This document shows positions 22,803 through 34,990 of a DNA stretch of 64,000 nucleotides, piece by piece. The DNA comes from Perilla frutescens (lineage: Eukaryota; Streptophyta; Magnoliopsida; Lamiales; Lamiaceae): NCBI GenBank assembly GCA_026008535.1, contig BRKX01000004.1:45033501-45097500 (forward strand), in the 5' to 3' direction. The notes under the pieces are model-generated. The model searched no databases. It saw nothing but the letters and a program-made list of their open reading frames with translations, and was not told where the DNA came from. How positions within the stretch are numbered: the stretch's first letter is position 1; each line of letters starts with the position of its first letter. A program made the translations under genes and the position numbers.

Positions 22803-23062
22803 TTCTATTTTCTGTTTCTTGCACTCTTCAGATTATTGTAAATCTAGAAGTAGTGTAATTGTACACAACAATCACAAGACAAATAGTCAAAAGAACAATT
22901 ACCTTTGCTTTGGAATGGCGACTTCATCAACCGCAGCTACACCCTCTCGTTTTCTATTTCTCGTACTCTTCAAATTATTGTAAATCCAGAAGCAGTGTAA
23001 TTGTACAGAACAATCGCAAGACAAATAGACAAAAGAATAATTACCTTTACTTTGGAATGGCG
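22803..23062 (+). repeat. 142-bp tandem duplication across LTR end, leader and ATG
   Basis: The segment tattctattttctgtttcttg ... ttggaatggcga recurs with a 142-bp offset, duplicating the LTR end, the primer-binding-site region and the gag start codon. The two ATGs are at about 22915 and 23057. Confidence 0.75.
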
Positions 23063-23990
23063 ACTCTGTCAACCACAACTGCAGCCTCCATGAGGACCAT
23101 TCCTCATGGCTAAGCTGAGAAGCCAGAAAAGTTTTTCGATTTGGACTTCAAGAGGTGGTAGCAGAAGATGCTCTTCTACCTGACCATGTTGGGAGTTGCA
23201 GCTTATGTGAAAGAAGACACTCCTATCATTGCAAAAAATGAGTTGGATGTCAACAAACGAACGACGTATGACCAATGGACCAGCGATGATTTTTTATGTA
23301 AAAATTACATTATGAATGGCTTAGTATAGTTGATAGTTTCTATTCTGTATATGCTAATGTAATGAGTGCAAAATAATTGTGGGAAGCATTAGAAAAAATG
23401 TACAAAACGGAGGATGCCGAAAATAAAAAATTCTAGGTGACAAAGTTCCTCAACTATAAAATGGTTGACACCCGGTCAATGATGGATCAAGTGCAAGAGT
23501 TTCAGCTCATTGTGCACGACGTTCATGCTGAAGAGATGGTCATACTTTCAATATTGCTACAGTGATTGAGAAGTTGCCACCGTGTTGGGAAGGACTTAAA
23601 GAGTTATCTCAAGCACAAATGAAAGGAAATGACTCTTGAAGATCTTGTGGTTAAGCTTCATATTGAGGTTGTTAACCGGAAGGTGGATCTGAAACCACGA
23701 GTCCCAATTGAGGTCAACGCTGATTTGATGGAACGTGGTGGACCATCAAATAGCAACAAGAGGAAGCGCCCAAGTCAATTTGACAAAGGGAAGTAGCTAA
23801 TGACGAGGTTCAATAGTAACTGCTTCAACTGTGATAAACCGGGGCACATGTCCAAACATTGCACGGTTCTAAAGAAGAATCGTACCAATTGTGGTGCACA
23901 CATGGCTGAACACAACAACAAAGGCAAAGGCGATTAAGACGATTTGACAATGACCTGACTACAATTGTGTCTGAAGTCAACCATGTGGAA
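23057..23990 (+). pseudogene. Decayed copia gag
   Basis: Follows the family-A gag starting at 12590: same TIPHG start, DFKRW-Q-KML block, MVDTRSMMDQVQ block and zinc knuckle CFNCDKPGHMSKHC at about 23821-23862. It contains many stops and small indels (for example tag after aagaggtgg at 23157), so no product is expected. It ends where the protease would begin. Confidence 0.8.
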
Positions 23991-23995
23991 TTGAA

Positions 23996-24966
23996 GAAGA
24001 GTGTTGTGCAATTTGTAAAGCAAGAGAGAAATCAATACAAATAAGTGAATCAAAGTGGATGTAGATTAAGTTGATCGAATCACTATAAATCATGTGTCCT
24101 TTCCTCAGTTTTGCCGAATCATTTTCAAACCTTTCAAACTCATTCTTGATCGATTATTCTTGAGGAAAAATCTCAACACATAATGGACACGATTATTACG
24201 TGTTAAGATCATTATGCGTGTGGGTAGTAGTATTATCCCATAAAGTAGCAATGTAGCATAGAAATTATAGTTGGACAATTAGTTGAGCATTGACTTCAAA
24301 AAAGGGCGAGCGGATGTAGAATCTCGTTCTTTTTTTCTTTCGAACTTTCATGTGTTTCATTGAGTTCCATGGATTACCCTAGCGGCACCCATCTTGGCAA
24401 TACATTAATTAAACCCTAAGAACACCGGATGAATTTCATTTTATTGCACTTGAGTTTAATTTTACCTATATTAGTCAGGGTACATCCTAATTTAATTAGG
24501 GTATATAATTATTTTTTACGAAATAATCTATGATTATTTAGAAAATTAAATTAAATATTGAAAAATAATTATATATCCTAATTGGGTAGGGTGAACCATA
24601 ATTAATAAGTGTAAAATTAAAATAAAGTACAATAAATTGAAATTGATTAATAAAATAAAAAATAAATTAATTGTGTAGTACCAAGTGTTGCACAAATTGT
24701 AGCAGATGATTTCATCCGCTAAAAACACAAGAAATTGAAATTTAAGGGGGGAAAATGATAGTAAGTGCACCATATATCTCTCTGTTGGTTTTTTATTTTT
24801 TGTTTTTTTGTAGATAGAAGTCCACCACTTAGGTTTACCCAAAGAGAGACTGTGTCTGTATTCATGTAATATTAAGTGTTGTACAATTACTTACATTATT
24901 ATGTGGATATGGCAGTACCTACTTAATTAGCGCGCCCACATGCTCGCGCGCACACACAAATATATA
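23996..24966. other. Non-coding; contains an imperfect AT-rich palindrome
   Basis: Around 24450-24645, a left arm with agtttaattttacctat and taattagggtatataatta is mirrored by atatatcctaattgggtagg and gtgtaaaattaaaataaag, centred near 24537. Nothing coding is recognised on either strand. Confidence 0.45.
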
Positions 24967-26024
24967 GGGGTGGGATTATATAAAAATAACCCCTTATGTG
25001 AGAAATGAGAACACATCTCATACCACACATCCATCAAAAATCAAAGGTCCGGAATTGATGAAAAAGGCGGTGGCAATTCTGTAATATCTGAAAAAAATTT
25101 CGCGCGGGGTATTAACGTGGTAATTCTTATAAAAATCACGAAGGATTTGATAACAGATCGTTATGCTAACAAAGTATTATCATCATGCTAACTAAGCATT
25201 ATAGTTATGCTAATTAAAGTTTTCAAATATTGTTAGCAGAAAAAATATTCTAAAAATTAATTATAAACCTAATTTGATTTAATAAACCCTAATTAAATGG
25301 AAAAAATGATAATTAGATGAAATAAACCTAATTAGATGAAATAAACATTGATTGGATGTGGTAAACCTAAATGAGTTGGAACAAATCATAATAATAATAT
25401 ATTTGTATTACATTAGCATTATGGTTTTGCTTTGTTAGCATTGTGAATACACTATGTTAGCATATGACAATACTCTATCAACATACATTATAAATCATAA
25501 TTGGATGGGATAAACCATAATAATCAATTAAGAACTATAAACAAAAAATTAAATTTTAAAAAAATAATGATAATTAGATGGAATAAACCATAATCCAGAT
25601 TAAATAAACCATAATTGAGATTTAATAAACCCTAATATATTTATACTACGCTAGCATTATAATAATTCTTTGTTCGCACAACGAATACATTATGTTAGCA
25701 TATGACAAATTCTTCGTTAGCATATGTTATCATATGTTATCATAATGCTGATGAAGAATTATTATATGCTAACGAAAGCATTTACAACCTGGGCACGCAT
25801 AAATTTTTTTTTATTATTTTTCATTCATATTTTTTCATCTAAACATAGCCTTTTGACATCTTAAATGAAAGAGCATGAAGAGAGCTTTAATTTGATATAT
25901 TTTTGTGTGCATTGGATTAAAAACGAGCAAGTTATGGTCGGTTAAAGTTTTTAAGATTTTTTTTAATTGCTGACATCATCAATTTTAATGGGTTTGGACG
26001 AAAATAGTCCCCCTTCCTTTATTT
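24967..26024 (+). mobile_element. (TA)n-flanked non-autonomous element, copy 1
   Basis: Begins ggggtgggattatataaaaat after atatata and ends near a (TA)n tract at 26025-26049. The interior is AT-rich with many atgctaac/gttagcat words. It matches, in inverted orientation, most of the element at 26050-27190; about 130 bp of that element's end are missing here. Confidence 0.65.
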
Positions 26025-26049
26025 TATATATATATATATATATATATAT

Positions 26050-27187
26050 GGGATGGATCGAATGAGACCATTTTCGTGGTGTGAGAAATGAGAACCTATC
26101 TTACACCATCCAATTTAATGATCCAATGGTTGAGATTTAAGGTGGCAATTTTGTAAATAATAGGGCAAAAAACAAAGGAAGGAGGACTATTTTCATCCAA
26201 ACCCATTCAAAATGATGATGTCAGCAATTAAAAAAAAATCTTAAAAACTTTAGACGACCATAACTTGCTCGTTTTTAATCCAATGCACACAAAAAATATA
26301 TCAAATTAAAACTCTTTTCATGCTCTTTCATTTAAGATGTCGAAAGACTATGTTTAGATGAAAAAATATGAACGAAAAATAAAAATGATAATGTTTTACG
26401 CGTGCCCAGGTTGTAAATATTTTCGTTAGCATATAATAACTCTTCGTCAGCATTATAATAACATATGATAACGTATGCTAATGAAGCATTTGTCATATGC
26501 TAACATAATGTATTCACTATGCTAACAAAGAATTATCATAATGCTAGGGTAGTACAAATTTATTAGGATTTATTTAATCTCAATTATGATTTATTTCATC
26601 TCAATTATGATTTATTCCATCCAATTATGATTCTTTTTAATTTTTTTCGTTTATAGGTCCTAATTGATTATTATGGTTTATTTTATCCAATTATGATTTA
26701 TAACGTATGTTGACAGAGTATTGTCATATGTTAACATAGTGTATTCACAATGTTGACGAAGCAAAACTATAATGCTAACGTAGTACTAATATATTATTAT
26801 TATGATTTGTTCCAACTCATTTAGGGTTTACCACATCCAGTCAATGTTTATTTCATTTAATTAAGTGTATTTTATCCAATTATGATTTTTTCATTTAATT
26901 AGGGTTTATTAAGTCAAAATATATTTGAAAATTTTAATTAGGATAACTATAATGTTTCGTTAGCATGATGATAATACTTCGTTAGCATGACGATCTGTTA
27001 TCAAATCCTCCGTGATTTTTATAAGAATTATCAAATTACGTTAATACCCCCGTGTGAATTTTTTTTCAAATATTACAAAATTACCACAGTCTTTTTCATC
27101 AAATCTGGCCCTTTGATTTTTTAGGATTGTGTGGTGTTAAATGTAGTCTCAATTCTCACACTAGAGAGTGTTTTTATATAACCTCTC

Positions 27188-27190
<3 letters not shown>
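26050..27190 (-). mobile_element. (TA)n-flanked non-autonomous element, copy 2 (inverted relative to copy 1)
   Basis: 1141 bp between (TA)n tracts. The ends gggatggatcgaatgagacc and, reverse complemented, ggggagaggttatataaaaa lead into similar subterminal words (gtgtgagaaatgagaacc versus gtgtgagaattgagac). Blocks such as ccataacttgctcgtttttaa and caaattaaaactcttttcatg pair with their reverse complements in copy 1. Confidence 0.65.

Positions 27191-27260
<70 letters not shown>
27191..27260. repeat. (TA)n microsatellite, about 70 bp
   Basis: Uninterrupted tatata run joining two elements. Similar shorter tracts are at 26025-26049 and 28035-28068. Confidence 0.95.
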
Positions 27261-27267
<7 letters not shown>

Positions 27268-28031
27268 GTTCACATGAGAACCAATCCCCATGTGGGAACT
27301 AGGAACTAATCTCAACCACACAATACTTGATTTTAATTAATGGTCAAAATTTAAATAAAAAGGCGGTGGAATAATCGTATATATGAGGAAGTCAAACTTA
27401 CTCTGGTCAAAACTGACATCAGCATCATTACACAAAATTTATTTAAACTTTAAACATCCATAACTTGCTCATTTTTCATTAGATTAACGCAAATTATATA
27501 TCAAATTAAAGCTCCTTTTCATGCACATTCATTTAAGATCCATTGTTCATATGTTTATTCAAAAATATATTTTTTCGTCCATAATAGCGTGATGTTAAAT
27601 TCAGAATAGCATGACAAAATATTCACGATAACATGGAAGTATACACGTAATAGCATGAAAAAATATTCATAACAGCATGAAAAATATTCATAAAACACAT
27701 AAATTTTACTTATAATAGCAGTAGTAGTGTTCGTTAATAGTAGAACATTATCTCTTCATACTAGCATGCATATATATTCATATTAGCATGTATATATGTT
27801 CATAATAGCATGATAGTACTCTCATTTTAGCATAGCGAAATTTATAAGAATAGACAACGGTTTTAAAGTGTTGTCTATATGATTTCCGAAAATTATGCTC
27901 AAATATTACAAGTTTGTCACCCCACCTTTGATCAAAAATTGACAAAATCTTAGCCATCTAAATCAAAGCAATGGATGAATGAGATGAGTGCCTAGTTCTC
28001 ACATGGGGGATGAATTCTCATTTGATCCGCT

Positions 28032-28034
<3 letters not shown>
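27261..28034. mobile_element. (TA)n-flanked non-autonomous element, copy 3 (diverged family member)
   Basis: 774 bp between (TA)n tracts. The ends are imperfect inverted repeats: gggtagggttcacatgagaa and, reverse complemented, gggagcggatcaaatgagaa, both followed by a ccccatgtg...gaactagg block. Positions 27590-27840 hold a degenerate roughly 20-bp repeat around taatagcatga. Confidence 0.65.
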
Positions 28035-28069
<35 letters not shown>

Positions 28070-28070
<1 letters not shown>

Positions 28071-28638
28071 GGTGCAATTAAGATGTGTATATATCTTAGA
28101 TTTGTTCATCTTTCCATAAACCATCTTAAGGAAGTTCAATGTAGATTGGAGACTCAGCACGTTCATTAATATTAATAATTATTTCACCCACCACCAACCT
28201 CCATACCCCTGTAGCATGTAAAATCATATATTACACTAGTGGCGTGGTATCTTTGTATTACACTATTAAATTTCTAATTTTATAATATTTTGCTTTTGTA
28301 AAATAAAAATTATTTAATTTTAAAATTTTTAATTAGTGTTCATTCTTTCCAATTAGGGCATATAATTATTTTTAGTATTTAATTGTCATTTTTTGAATTA
28401 ATAATTCATTATTATGATTGATTATATTTCATAATTAGGAATATAATTTTTAGTTGATTTTTTTTTGTTCATCAATCTTTATTATGGCTCATTATGCTAT
28501 AATTAGCTTTTTATTCCACACAAGTTATTACAAAATTATAAATTCAATAATCTAATATAAAAATATCACATCACTTTAGTACAATAGACTATTTGATCTC
28601 CACCCAAAGCGGCAAAAATGAATACTAAGACTTATGAT

Positions 28639-28699
<61 letters not shown>

Positions 28700-29611
28700 C
28701 TTCTATTTTGGACTAGTTTAGTCGGCTGAGGGAATATTTCCATTGAAAATCGTTAATAATTGTACACAGATAGAGAAGAGATCGAGAGGGAGAGGGAGAG
28801 TGAGAGAGAGGTTGATATGTGGAAGTCATTTCCCTATTCATATATAATATATGTGTGCACTAGATGCGCAGACCTGTTAATTAATCGTGTCAACATGTTG
28901 ATTGGTCAACGTGGGGTCAATATCAACGTTGAAATTAGAATCAATCGTAATGACTAAAAAATATCACTCAAAACTCTAAAAGTATCACATGCATTCTTGA
29001 AAAGTACCAAGAAAAAAAACGAAATAAAAAAATTATTAAAATCAATATCAACCGTAACACTAAAAATATCACTCAAAATTTAAAAATTATAAATTATTTG
29101 TGTATTATTTATTTGTCAATACGCGTTGACCCAGTCAGAATGTTGACCTACTTTGACCGTCCGATATAAGACTATATACCATTAGTGTAGGAAAGTTTTT
29201 GTCATAATATATTATTTGCAAAACAAAATAATGAGGGAGAATTTTTCAGAGGAGGAGTCTGCAAAATTAGGGTCAAAATTAGTGCAATGATAATTTGTTA
29301 GACTTTTGTTAAATGAAGTTTATCAAAAGTTTATCCATGCATAGATTATAAAAAAATTATAAAGAAAGACAAAATAAATAAAAGTTTTTTTTTCCGAATA
29401 GAACCTTGTAATGATAAATAAAAGATGAACACATTTACTCATAGAAAATGCATGGTGTCTAATAAACTCGTGGTTTTCATGCATTTTGATATTTATTTAG
29501 ATGGTAGTTGACGAGGAATGCGTGCTTAAATTGACAAGTTGCGTATAGTTAGTTTTCTATATTTTGTACAATGCCAGTTTTTGCTCATTTTGAAATGATT
29601 TTATTGCCAAA
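28070..29611. other. Non-coding; (CA)n(TA)n and GA-rich microsatellites
   Basis: A (CA)n(TA)n microsatellite is at 28640-28696 and a GA-rich tract at 28772-28810. Positions 28890-29170 contain repeated taaaaatatcactcaaaa words flanked by ggtcaac/gttgacc motifs, similar to 20030-20170. No gene is supported. Confidence 0.5.
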
Positions 29612-29914
29612 TATTTTATGGGCCAAATATATATACTTATGTCCTGAACTTTGACCTTTTTTTTAATGTCTTGAATTTCAAATAATATAAAAATATGTCC
29701 TGAACTTTGACATTTTTTTAAATGTCTTAACCTTCAAACAATACAAAAAAAAAATGTCCTGAATTTTCTATTTTTTTTTGTAAAAATGTCCTGGAATTCA
29801 ATTTCTGGTGTCGGATTAATGACGAGGCATATAAGAGTCCAGCATGTCAAAATGAAGTGGATTTCTTTTTAAATCTCAATTTGAAAGGCACACCATTTTT
29901 CTTCAAATCAGGTT

Positions 29915-30833
29915 TGTTAGTGCCACAATTATGTACTAAGTGTTCGTGTTGTTATTGGCGAGATATGATCGACAAAATGGACCTGAGTATGTCCCAAGAA
30001 AACCTGTTTTCCACTATGCAAGAAAAGAAGAACAGTTCGCAAACTGTTCCAGATTATATCCCACACAGAACCAGGGACACTCTATTTTTGGCAGTTTCCA
30101 TGTTGGAAAGATCTTGTGCCAAACCAGTTTGGAAGGTCAAGATAGGTTCATTTTACTGCCTTGTGGTGTAGATCCAGTGTTGAATTAACCCCACTACACA
30201 TGGAGAGTATCTACACACGTTTGGAAGGCCACAAACCACAATCCACTTACCTTATTGACGGCGGATAGAGATCGACGCCAAAGTCTATATGAAGACCGAA
30301 TTGAGGAGCAATCGGTACCACTCATATTTTGTTAGATTCTCTTGATAGATTGTTTGAGAGTCAGTTTGTGGTCATTGTAACTAGTAGTTGTTCTTTAATC
30401 AGTGTAACGTGATAGACTAGTATGAGTGTTTTCGAGTGAAACACGTGAGAGGATTTTTATATCTGTTTTGTACGCAATCTCGGGAGAGATTGTAAGTTGA
30501 AGTCGTGGGTAGCTAGAGTGAGTCTAGTGTCATGATTGTGAGGGGATCTTACAACTTTCAGCTAGCAAAAGAGTTCGAGGAGAAGATCGGGCGATATAAG
30601 ACGGGAGGCTTGTATGTGTAAGATCCTTAATACACTCTTCGAAGGAGTAATAGTCGAAACTTCAAGTTTGGGAGCAATCCCCCCAAAGTAGGTTGTTTGA
30701 ACCGAACTGGGTTACCTTCTTATGCGTTTTTACTGCTTTATTCTTTTATGTTCTGGCATCTGTCCCACACATATCATAGAATAGATTTTAAGCAGTTAAC
30801 TAAAATACGTATTGCACAGATTACTATTTTTCA
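29915..30833 (+). repeat. 5' LTR of the Sirevirus-like element
   Basis: 919 bp, TGTTAGTGCC...TTTTTCA. Closely matches 45879-46798. Confidence 0.9.
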
Positions 30834-30834
30834 A

Positions 30835-30849
30835 TTGGTACCAGAGCGG
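30835..30849 (+). promoter_or_regulatory. Primer-binding site (initiator tRNA-Met type)
   Basis: ttggtaccagagcgg one base after the 5' LTR, close to the usual plant copia tggtatcagagc. Confidence 0.8.
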
Positions 30850-30912
30850 GTTGCCGATATTCAGGGTTGATCTTGGGGTATTAATCCATGTTCTTTGTGT
30901 TGTTTTGCCGAG

Positions 30913-32600
30913 ATGGATTCGATAAAAGAAGGAGCATCAACGGTGCGACCTCCGCTTCTTAATGACAACAACTATTCCTATTGGAAAGCTAGAATGATGG
31001 CTTTCATTCGCTCAATTGATGAGCGTGCCTGAAAGATGGTGACTGAAGGGTGGAAGCCTCCTACCAAGAGAGATGAGAAAGACAAAGCAGTGCTAAAGCT
31101 AGAAGAAGAATTTGACGATGCTGATTATTACGTCATGGGGCTGAACGCCAAAGCCATGAACGCCATCTTCTCTGCAGTGGACATGAACGTCTTCAAACTC
31201 ATCTCCACATGTGACAAGGCAAAAGATGCATGAGATATCCTTCAGACTACTTTCGAAGGAACAAGCACTGTCCGTGCATCTCGTATGCAACTTCTTACTA
31301 CCAGATTTGAGAACTTTCGAATGGATGAAAGTGAAAAGCTTGCTGATTTCAACGCCAAGATTTGTGACATAGCCAACGAAAGTTTTGCGCTTGTTGATGC
31401 AATCTCTGAGGAGAAACTTGTGCGGAAAGTTCTACGATCTCTACCCAAGAGATTCGTATACAAAGTCACGGCAATCGAAGAGGGTAAGGATGTGAGCAAG
31501 ATGAAGTTGCATGAGCTGATGGGGTCCCTGAGGACATTTGAAATGGGACTGACAGATGAAGAGACAGTCCAGAAGAAAAGCATAGCTTTTCAAGCCGGTT
31601 CCAGTGCTGATGTACCAAGCAATGTCCCTGACAAACATGATCTCGCTGAGTCAATTGCCTTGCTGATAAAGAATTTCTCGAAATTTGTCAAACGTTATGA
31701 GAAGTCTTCATAGAACAATTCTGTTAAGAACATATTTTCTAAATCTCGAAGAACTAAAGATAAAGATCCCGGTGAAGAAAAACACAAGGAGGTCAAGTGT
31801 AGAGAATGTGGTGGTCTTGGGCACTATCAAGCCGAGTGCGCTAACACCCTAAAGAAGAAGAATAAATCCTATTGTTCCACACTTAGTGAAAGTGATGATC
31901 CAGATGATAGTGGGAGTGATGAAGAATGTGTGAGCAATCATATTGCTTTCATGACACAATCTCACAAAGATTCTGTGTCTAATTCTGTCTCTGACAATCA
32001 GGATGACAAAGTATCTGAATGCAGTGACAATGAAGAATTCACTGAAGAATCTGCCATAGAAGCATACAAAAAGCTTCATGAGAGCTGGATCATGGTGGTA
32101 AAAGTCAATGAAGGGCTGATGAAAAAGAATGGTGATCTCATTAAAGAAAGAGATAGTATATCCATGCGCCTCAGTGAGCTGCAGAATGATCTTCAACAAT
32201 CCATAAATAATACTCACTCTCAGAATGGTGAACTTCTTCATCTTAAGAAGCTCATTAAGATGATGAACTCTGGATCATCTCAGCTCGATGACATCCTCTC
32301 TAAAGGAGAAAGTCCTTAGGACCATACAGGACTTGGATACACTGTTAGGAAGGTTTATGACAGTTTCTGTCAAGAAGAAACCTCTGGAACGCATGATGAA
32401 TCTGTTCCTAAAGCTGAAACTGGACCAGAGATCAAGCAACCACAAACTCGGCAGTCTCTAAAGTCACAGCCTCGAAAGATTGGAGTTATTTACCACTACT
32501 GTGAAAAGCCTAGTCACATTCGACCATACTGTAGGAACTACATCAATGACCTCAGAAGAATGATGAGGAAAGGCCTATCTCAGAATGACCTGAATTCGTT
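30913..32600 (+). pseudogene. Sirevirus-like gag, at least four premature stops
   Basis: One frame runs from ATG 30913 (MDSIKEGAS) past stops at 31030-31032, 31231-31233, 31711-31713 and 32317-32319. It contains a copia gag core (NYSYWKARMMAFI, TTRFENFRM, LRSLPKRFVYKV), a first zinc knuckle CRECGGLGHYQAEC, an acidic and coiled-coil-rich segment (about 31930-32319), and a second knuckle-like motif YHYCEKPSHIRPYC. Long gag with an extra coiled-coil section fits Sireviruses. At least the first two stops stand where tryptophan codons are expected (AWK, AWD), which suggests G-to-A change. Confidence 0.85.
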
Positions 32601-34808
32601 ACGGATTGTTCTTATCAATCCGTCACTTTTGGAGACGGTGTCAAGAGAAGAGTGCTTGGCCGTGGTCATCTAAATATTGAAGGAATGCCCAACTTGAAGG
32701 ATGTTCTGCTTGTTGAAGGACTAAAAGCTAACCTAATTAGCATAAGTCAACTCTGCGATCAAGGTCTCTTGGTCCACTTTACTAGAGACAAATGTCTTGT
32801 GAAGAACAAAGAATGTGTGTTGCTGATGGATGGAGACAGATCAAGGGACAATTGTTACCTTCTCAACATGAAAGGTAATTGCTTCAGAACTCAACTTGAT
32901 GAAGCAAACATATGGCATGAAAAACTTGGCCATGTTAGTTACAGAAATATGTCTCATGAAGACGGAAGCTGTGATTGGAGTCCCGAAGTTTAATATTGAT
33001 CGTGGCAAGGTGTGTGGACCGTTTCAAGTAGGAAAAACAGATTCATACTTCACATAAATCTATTAAGAAGATTACCACCTCAAAGGCATTGGAGCTGTTG
33101 CATATGGATTTGATGGGACCTGTCCAAAGTGAAAGTATTGGACGGAAGAAGTTTATTTTTGTGTGCGTGGATGACTTGACTCGATTCGCATGGGTTGAGT
33201 TCCTTAGAGATACGGGAGAAACCTTTGATACATTTAAAAATCTGTGTCTTAGACTCGAAGTGGAGAAAGGAACTACAGTGGTGAGAATTCGAAGTGATCA
33301 TGGTCGTGAATTTGAAAATACTTTCTTCAAATGTTTCTGTGTAGAAAGAGGTATTGCTTAGGAGTTCTCCACACCAAAAACACCTCAACAAAACGGTGTT
33401 GTTGAGAGAAAGAAATGGATGCTTCAAGAAATAAGCCAAGTCATGTTGAAGGCAAAATCTGTCCCTGACAATCTAAGGGCTGAAGCTGTGAACACAGCAT
33501 GTCATGTCATCAATCGGGTGTATTTCAGACCCAAGACAAGAATCACTCCCTATGAGCTGTGGAAAGGGAAGAAACCAAATTTAAAGTACTTTCACATCTT
33601 CGGAAGTACTTGTTATATGTTGAAAGACCGAAAGCAGCTTGGCAAGTTTGATGTCAAAGGAGATGAATGCATTTTTCTCGGATACTCGAGGAATAGTCAG
33701 GCCTATAGAGTGTTCAACAAGAGGTCCATCAACATTGTTGTAGATGATCTGAAAGAACCTGCTGCCCAGATTGATGAGGAAAATGTTGATGTCACTGTTC
33801 ATGTGCCAGCTTCTGTTCCAGACAGTTCGGAGTACAATGACCAGACTGAGGTGAGGAATGAAAAATTGGATGATTACCAACCTTCAAAAGGGGTGCAGAA
33901 AAATCATTCTTCTACAGACATCATTGGTGGTGTAAGAGAAGGAGTTAAAACGAGAGGAGTTTGAAAGAACTATCGTGAGATGATAGCAAATGTCTACTAC
34001 ACTTCTACGACTAAGCCTAAGAATGTTAAAGAAGCCTTACAAGATGATCGAGGGATACATGCCATGCAAGAAGAGCTCTTGCAGTTTGAAAGAAATGAAG
34101 TATGGGATTTGGTTCCATGTCCTAAAGGTGTAAACGTGATCGGGACGAAGTGGATCTTCAAGAATAAAACTGATGAAGAAGGGAACATAACTAGAAATAA
34201 GGCAAGACTTGTAGCTCAGGGATATTCCCAAGTTGAAGGTGTGGATTTCGACGAGACTTTCACTCCAGTTACTCGCCTTGAATCAGTCAGGTTGCTTCTC
34301 ACCATGGCTGCATGGATGAGGTTCAAATTGTACCAAATGGACGTGAAGAGTGCCTTCCTGAATGGGTTCCTTTCTGCAGATGTGTTTGTAAGCCAACTTA
34401 AAGGCTTTGAAGACCCGTACCATCCTGAGTATGTGTACAAACTGAAGAAGGCCCTCTACGGTCTCAAACAAGCTCCACGAGCTTGGTACGAATGACTTAC
34501 CGAATTCCTTCTGGAGAAAAGATACGTTCGTGGTGGAGCTAATAAAACTCTCTTCATCAGGAGAGAAAAATCTGACGTGATCATCATTCAGATTTATGTT
34601 GATGATATTGTCTTTGGATCTGTCTCGGACAGAATGGTGAAAGAATTTGTGAAAGACATGACTTATGAATTTGAGATGAGTCTTGTAGGTGAACTAACCT
34701 ACTTTTTGGGACTTCAAGTGAAGCAAAAGGATGATGGAATCTTTGTGTCTCAAACGAAGTATGCGAAGAACTTGATCAGCAAGTTTGGCTTGGAGACTTG
34801 CAGCCCAA
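32601..34808 (+). pseudogene. Sirevirus-like pol, first part (integrase and reverse transcriptase), broken
   Basis: After gag the expected protease core with D-S/T-G is not found; sequence jumps into FGDGVKRRVLGRG and the GAG-pre-integrase block (NLISISQLCDQG, IWHEKLGHVSYRN). A frameshift near 32950-33080 follows. From 33089 to 34808 one frame encodes integrase (HMDLMGP, VDDLTRFAWVEF, RSDHGREFEN, TPQQNGVVERK) and reverse transcriptase (KWIFKNKTDEEG, YQMDVKSAFLNGFL, ALYGLKQAPRAWYE, IYVDDIVFGS). Stops are at 33359-33361, 33962-33964 and 34493-34495. The CACTA element interrupts after FGLETCSPK. Confidence 0.88.
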
Positions 34809-34847
34809 AAACACTACAAGAAAAATGGCTATACACAACACTAAATA

Positions 34848-34990
34848 CACAACGGTAATTTTAAATTACCGTTGCGTATGTGAAAAGCACAACGGTTTTT
34901 GAAATTACCGTTACGTATTTACGTGCGCTCAATAATAAACATAACGGTAATGAGTATGTCGTTGTCTATACACTGTCTATATGTAACGGT
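34848..34990. repeat. CACTA left subterminal repeats
   Basis: acaacggtaat, attaccgttgcgtat, acaacggttt, attaccgttacgtat, ataacggtaat and tgtaacggtat recur in both orientations. Confidence 0.8.

Larger units (their letters stand above)
20895..23995 (+). mobile_element. Older, truncated copia family-A relic
   Basis: Sequence from TGTTGGAAAATTG at 20895 follows the family-A LTR (shared cattttatccgatttttg, taccgtacgattg, gtagataatcgtagtattttt). It ends in a caaca at 22870, with a solo LTR nested at 21198-22194. A decayed gag follows up to about 23990, where similarity stops after the zinc knuckle. No pol, no 3' LTR. Divergence from the 11259 copy is clearly higher than between that copy's own two LTRs. 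Confidence 0.8.

Noticed and set aside
24700..24780. acacaagaaattgaaattt resembling the CACTA end at 50683
   Set aside because: The cactac start is absent and no subterminal repeats or partner end are present.
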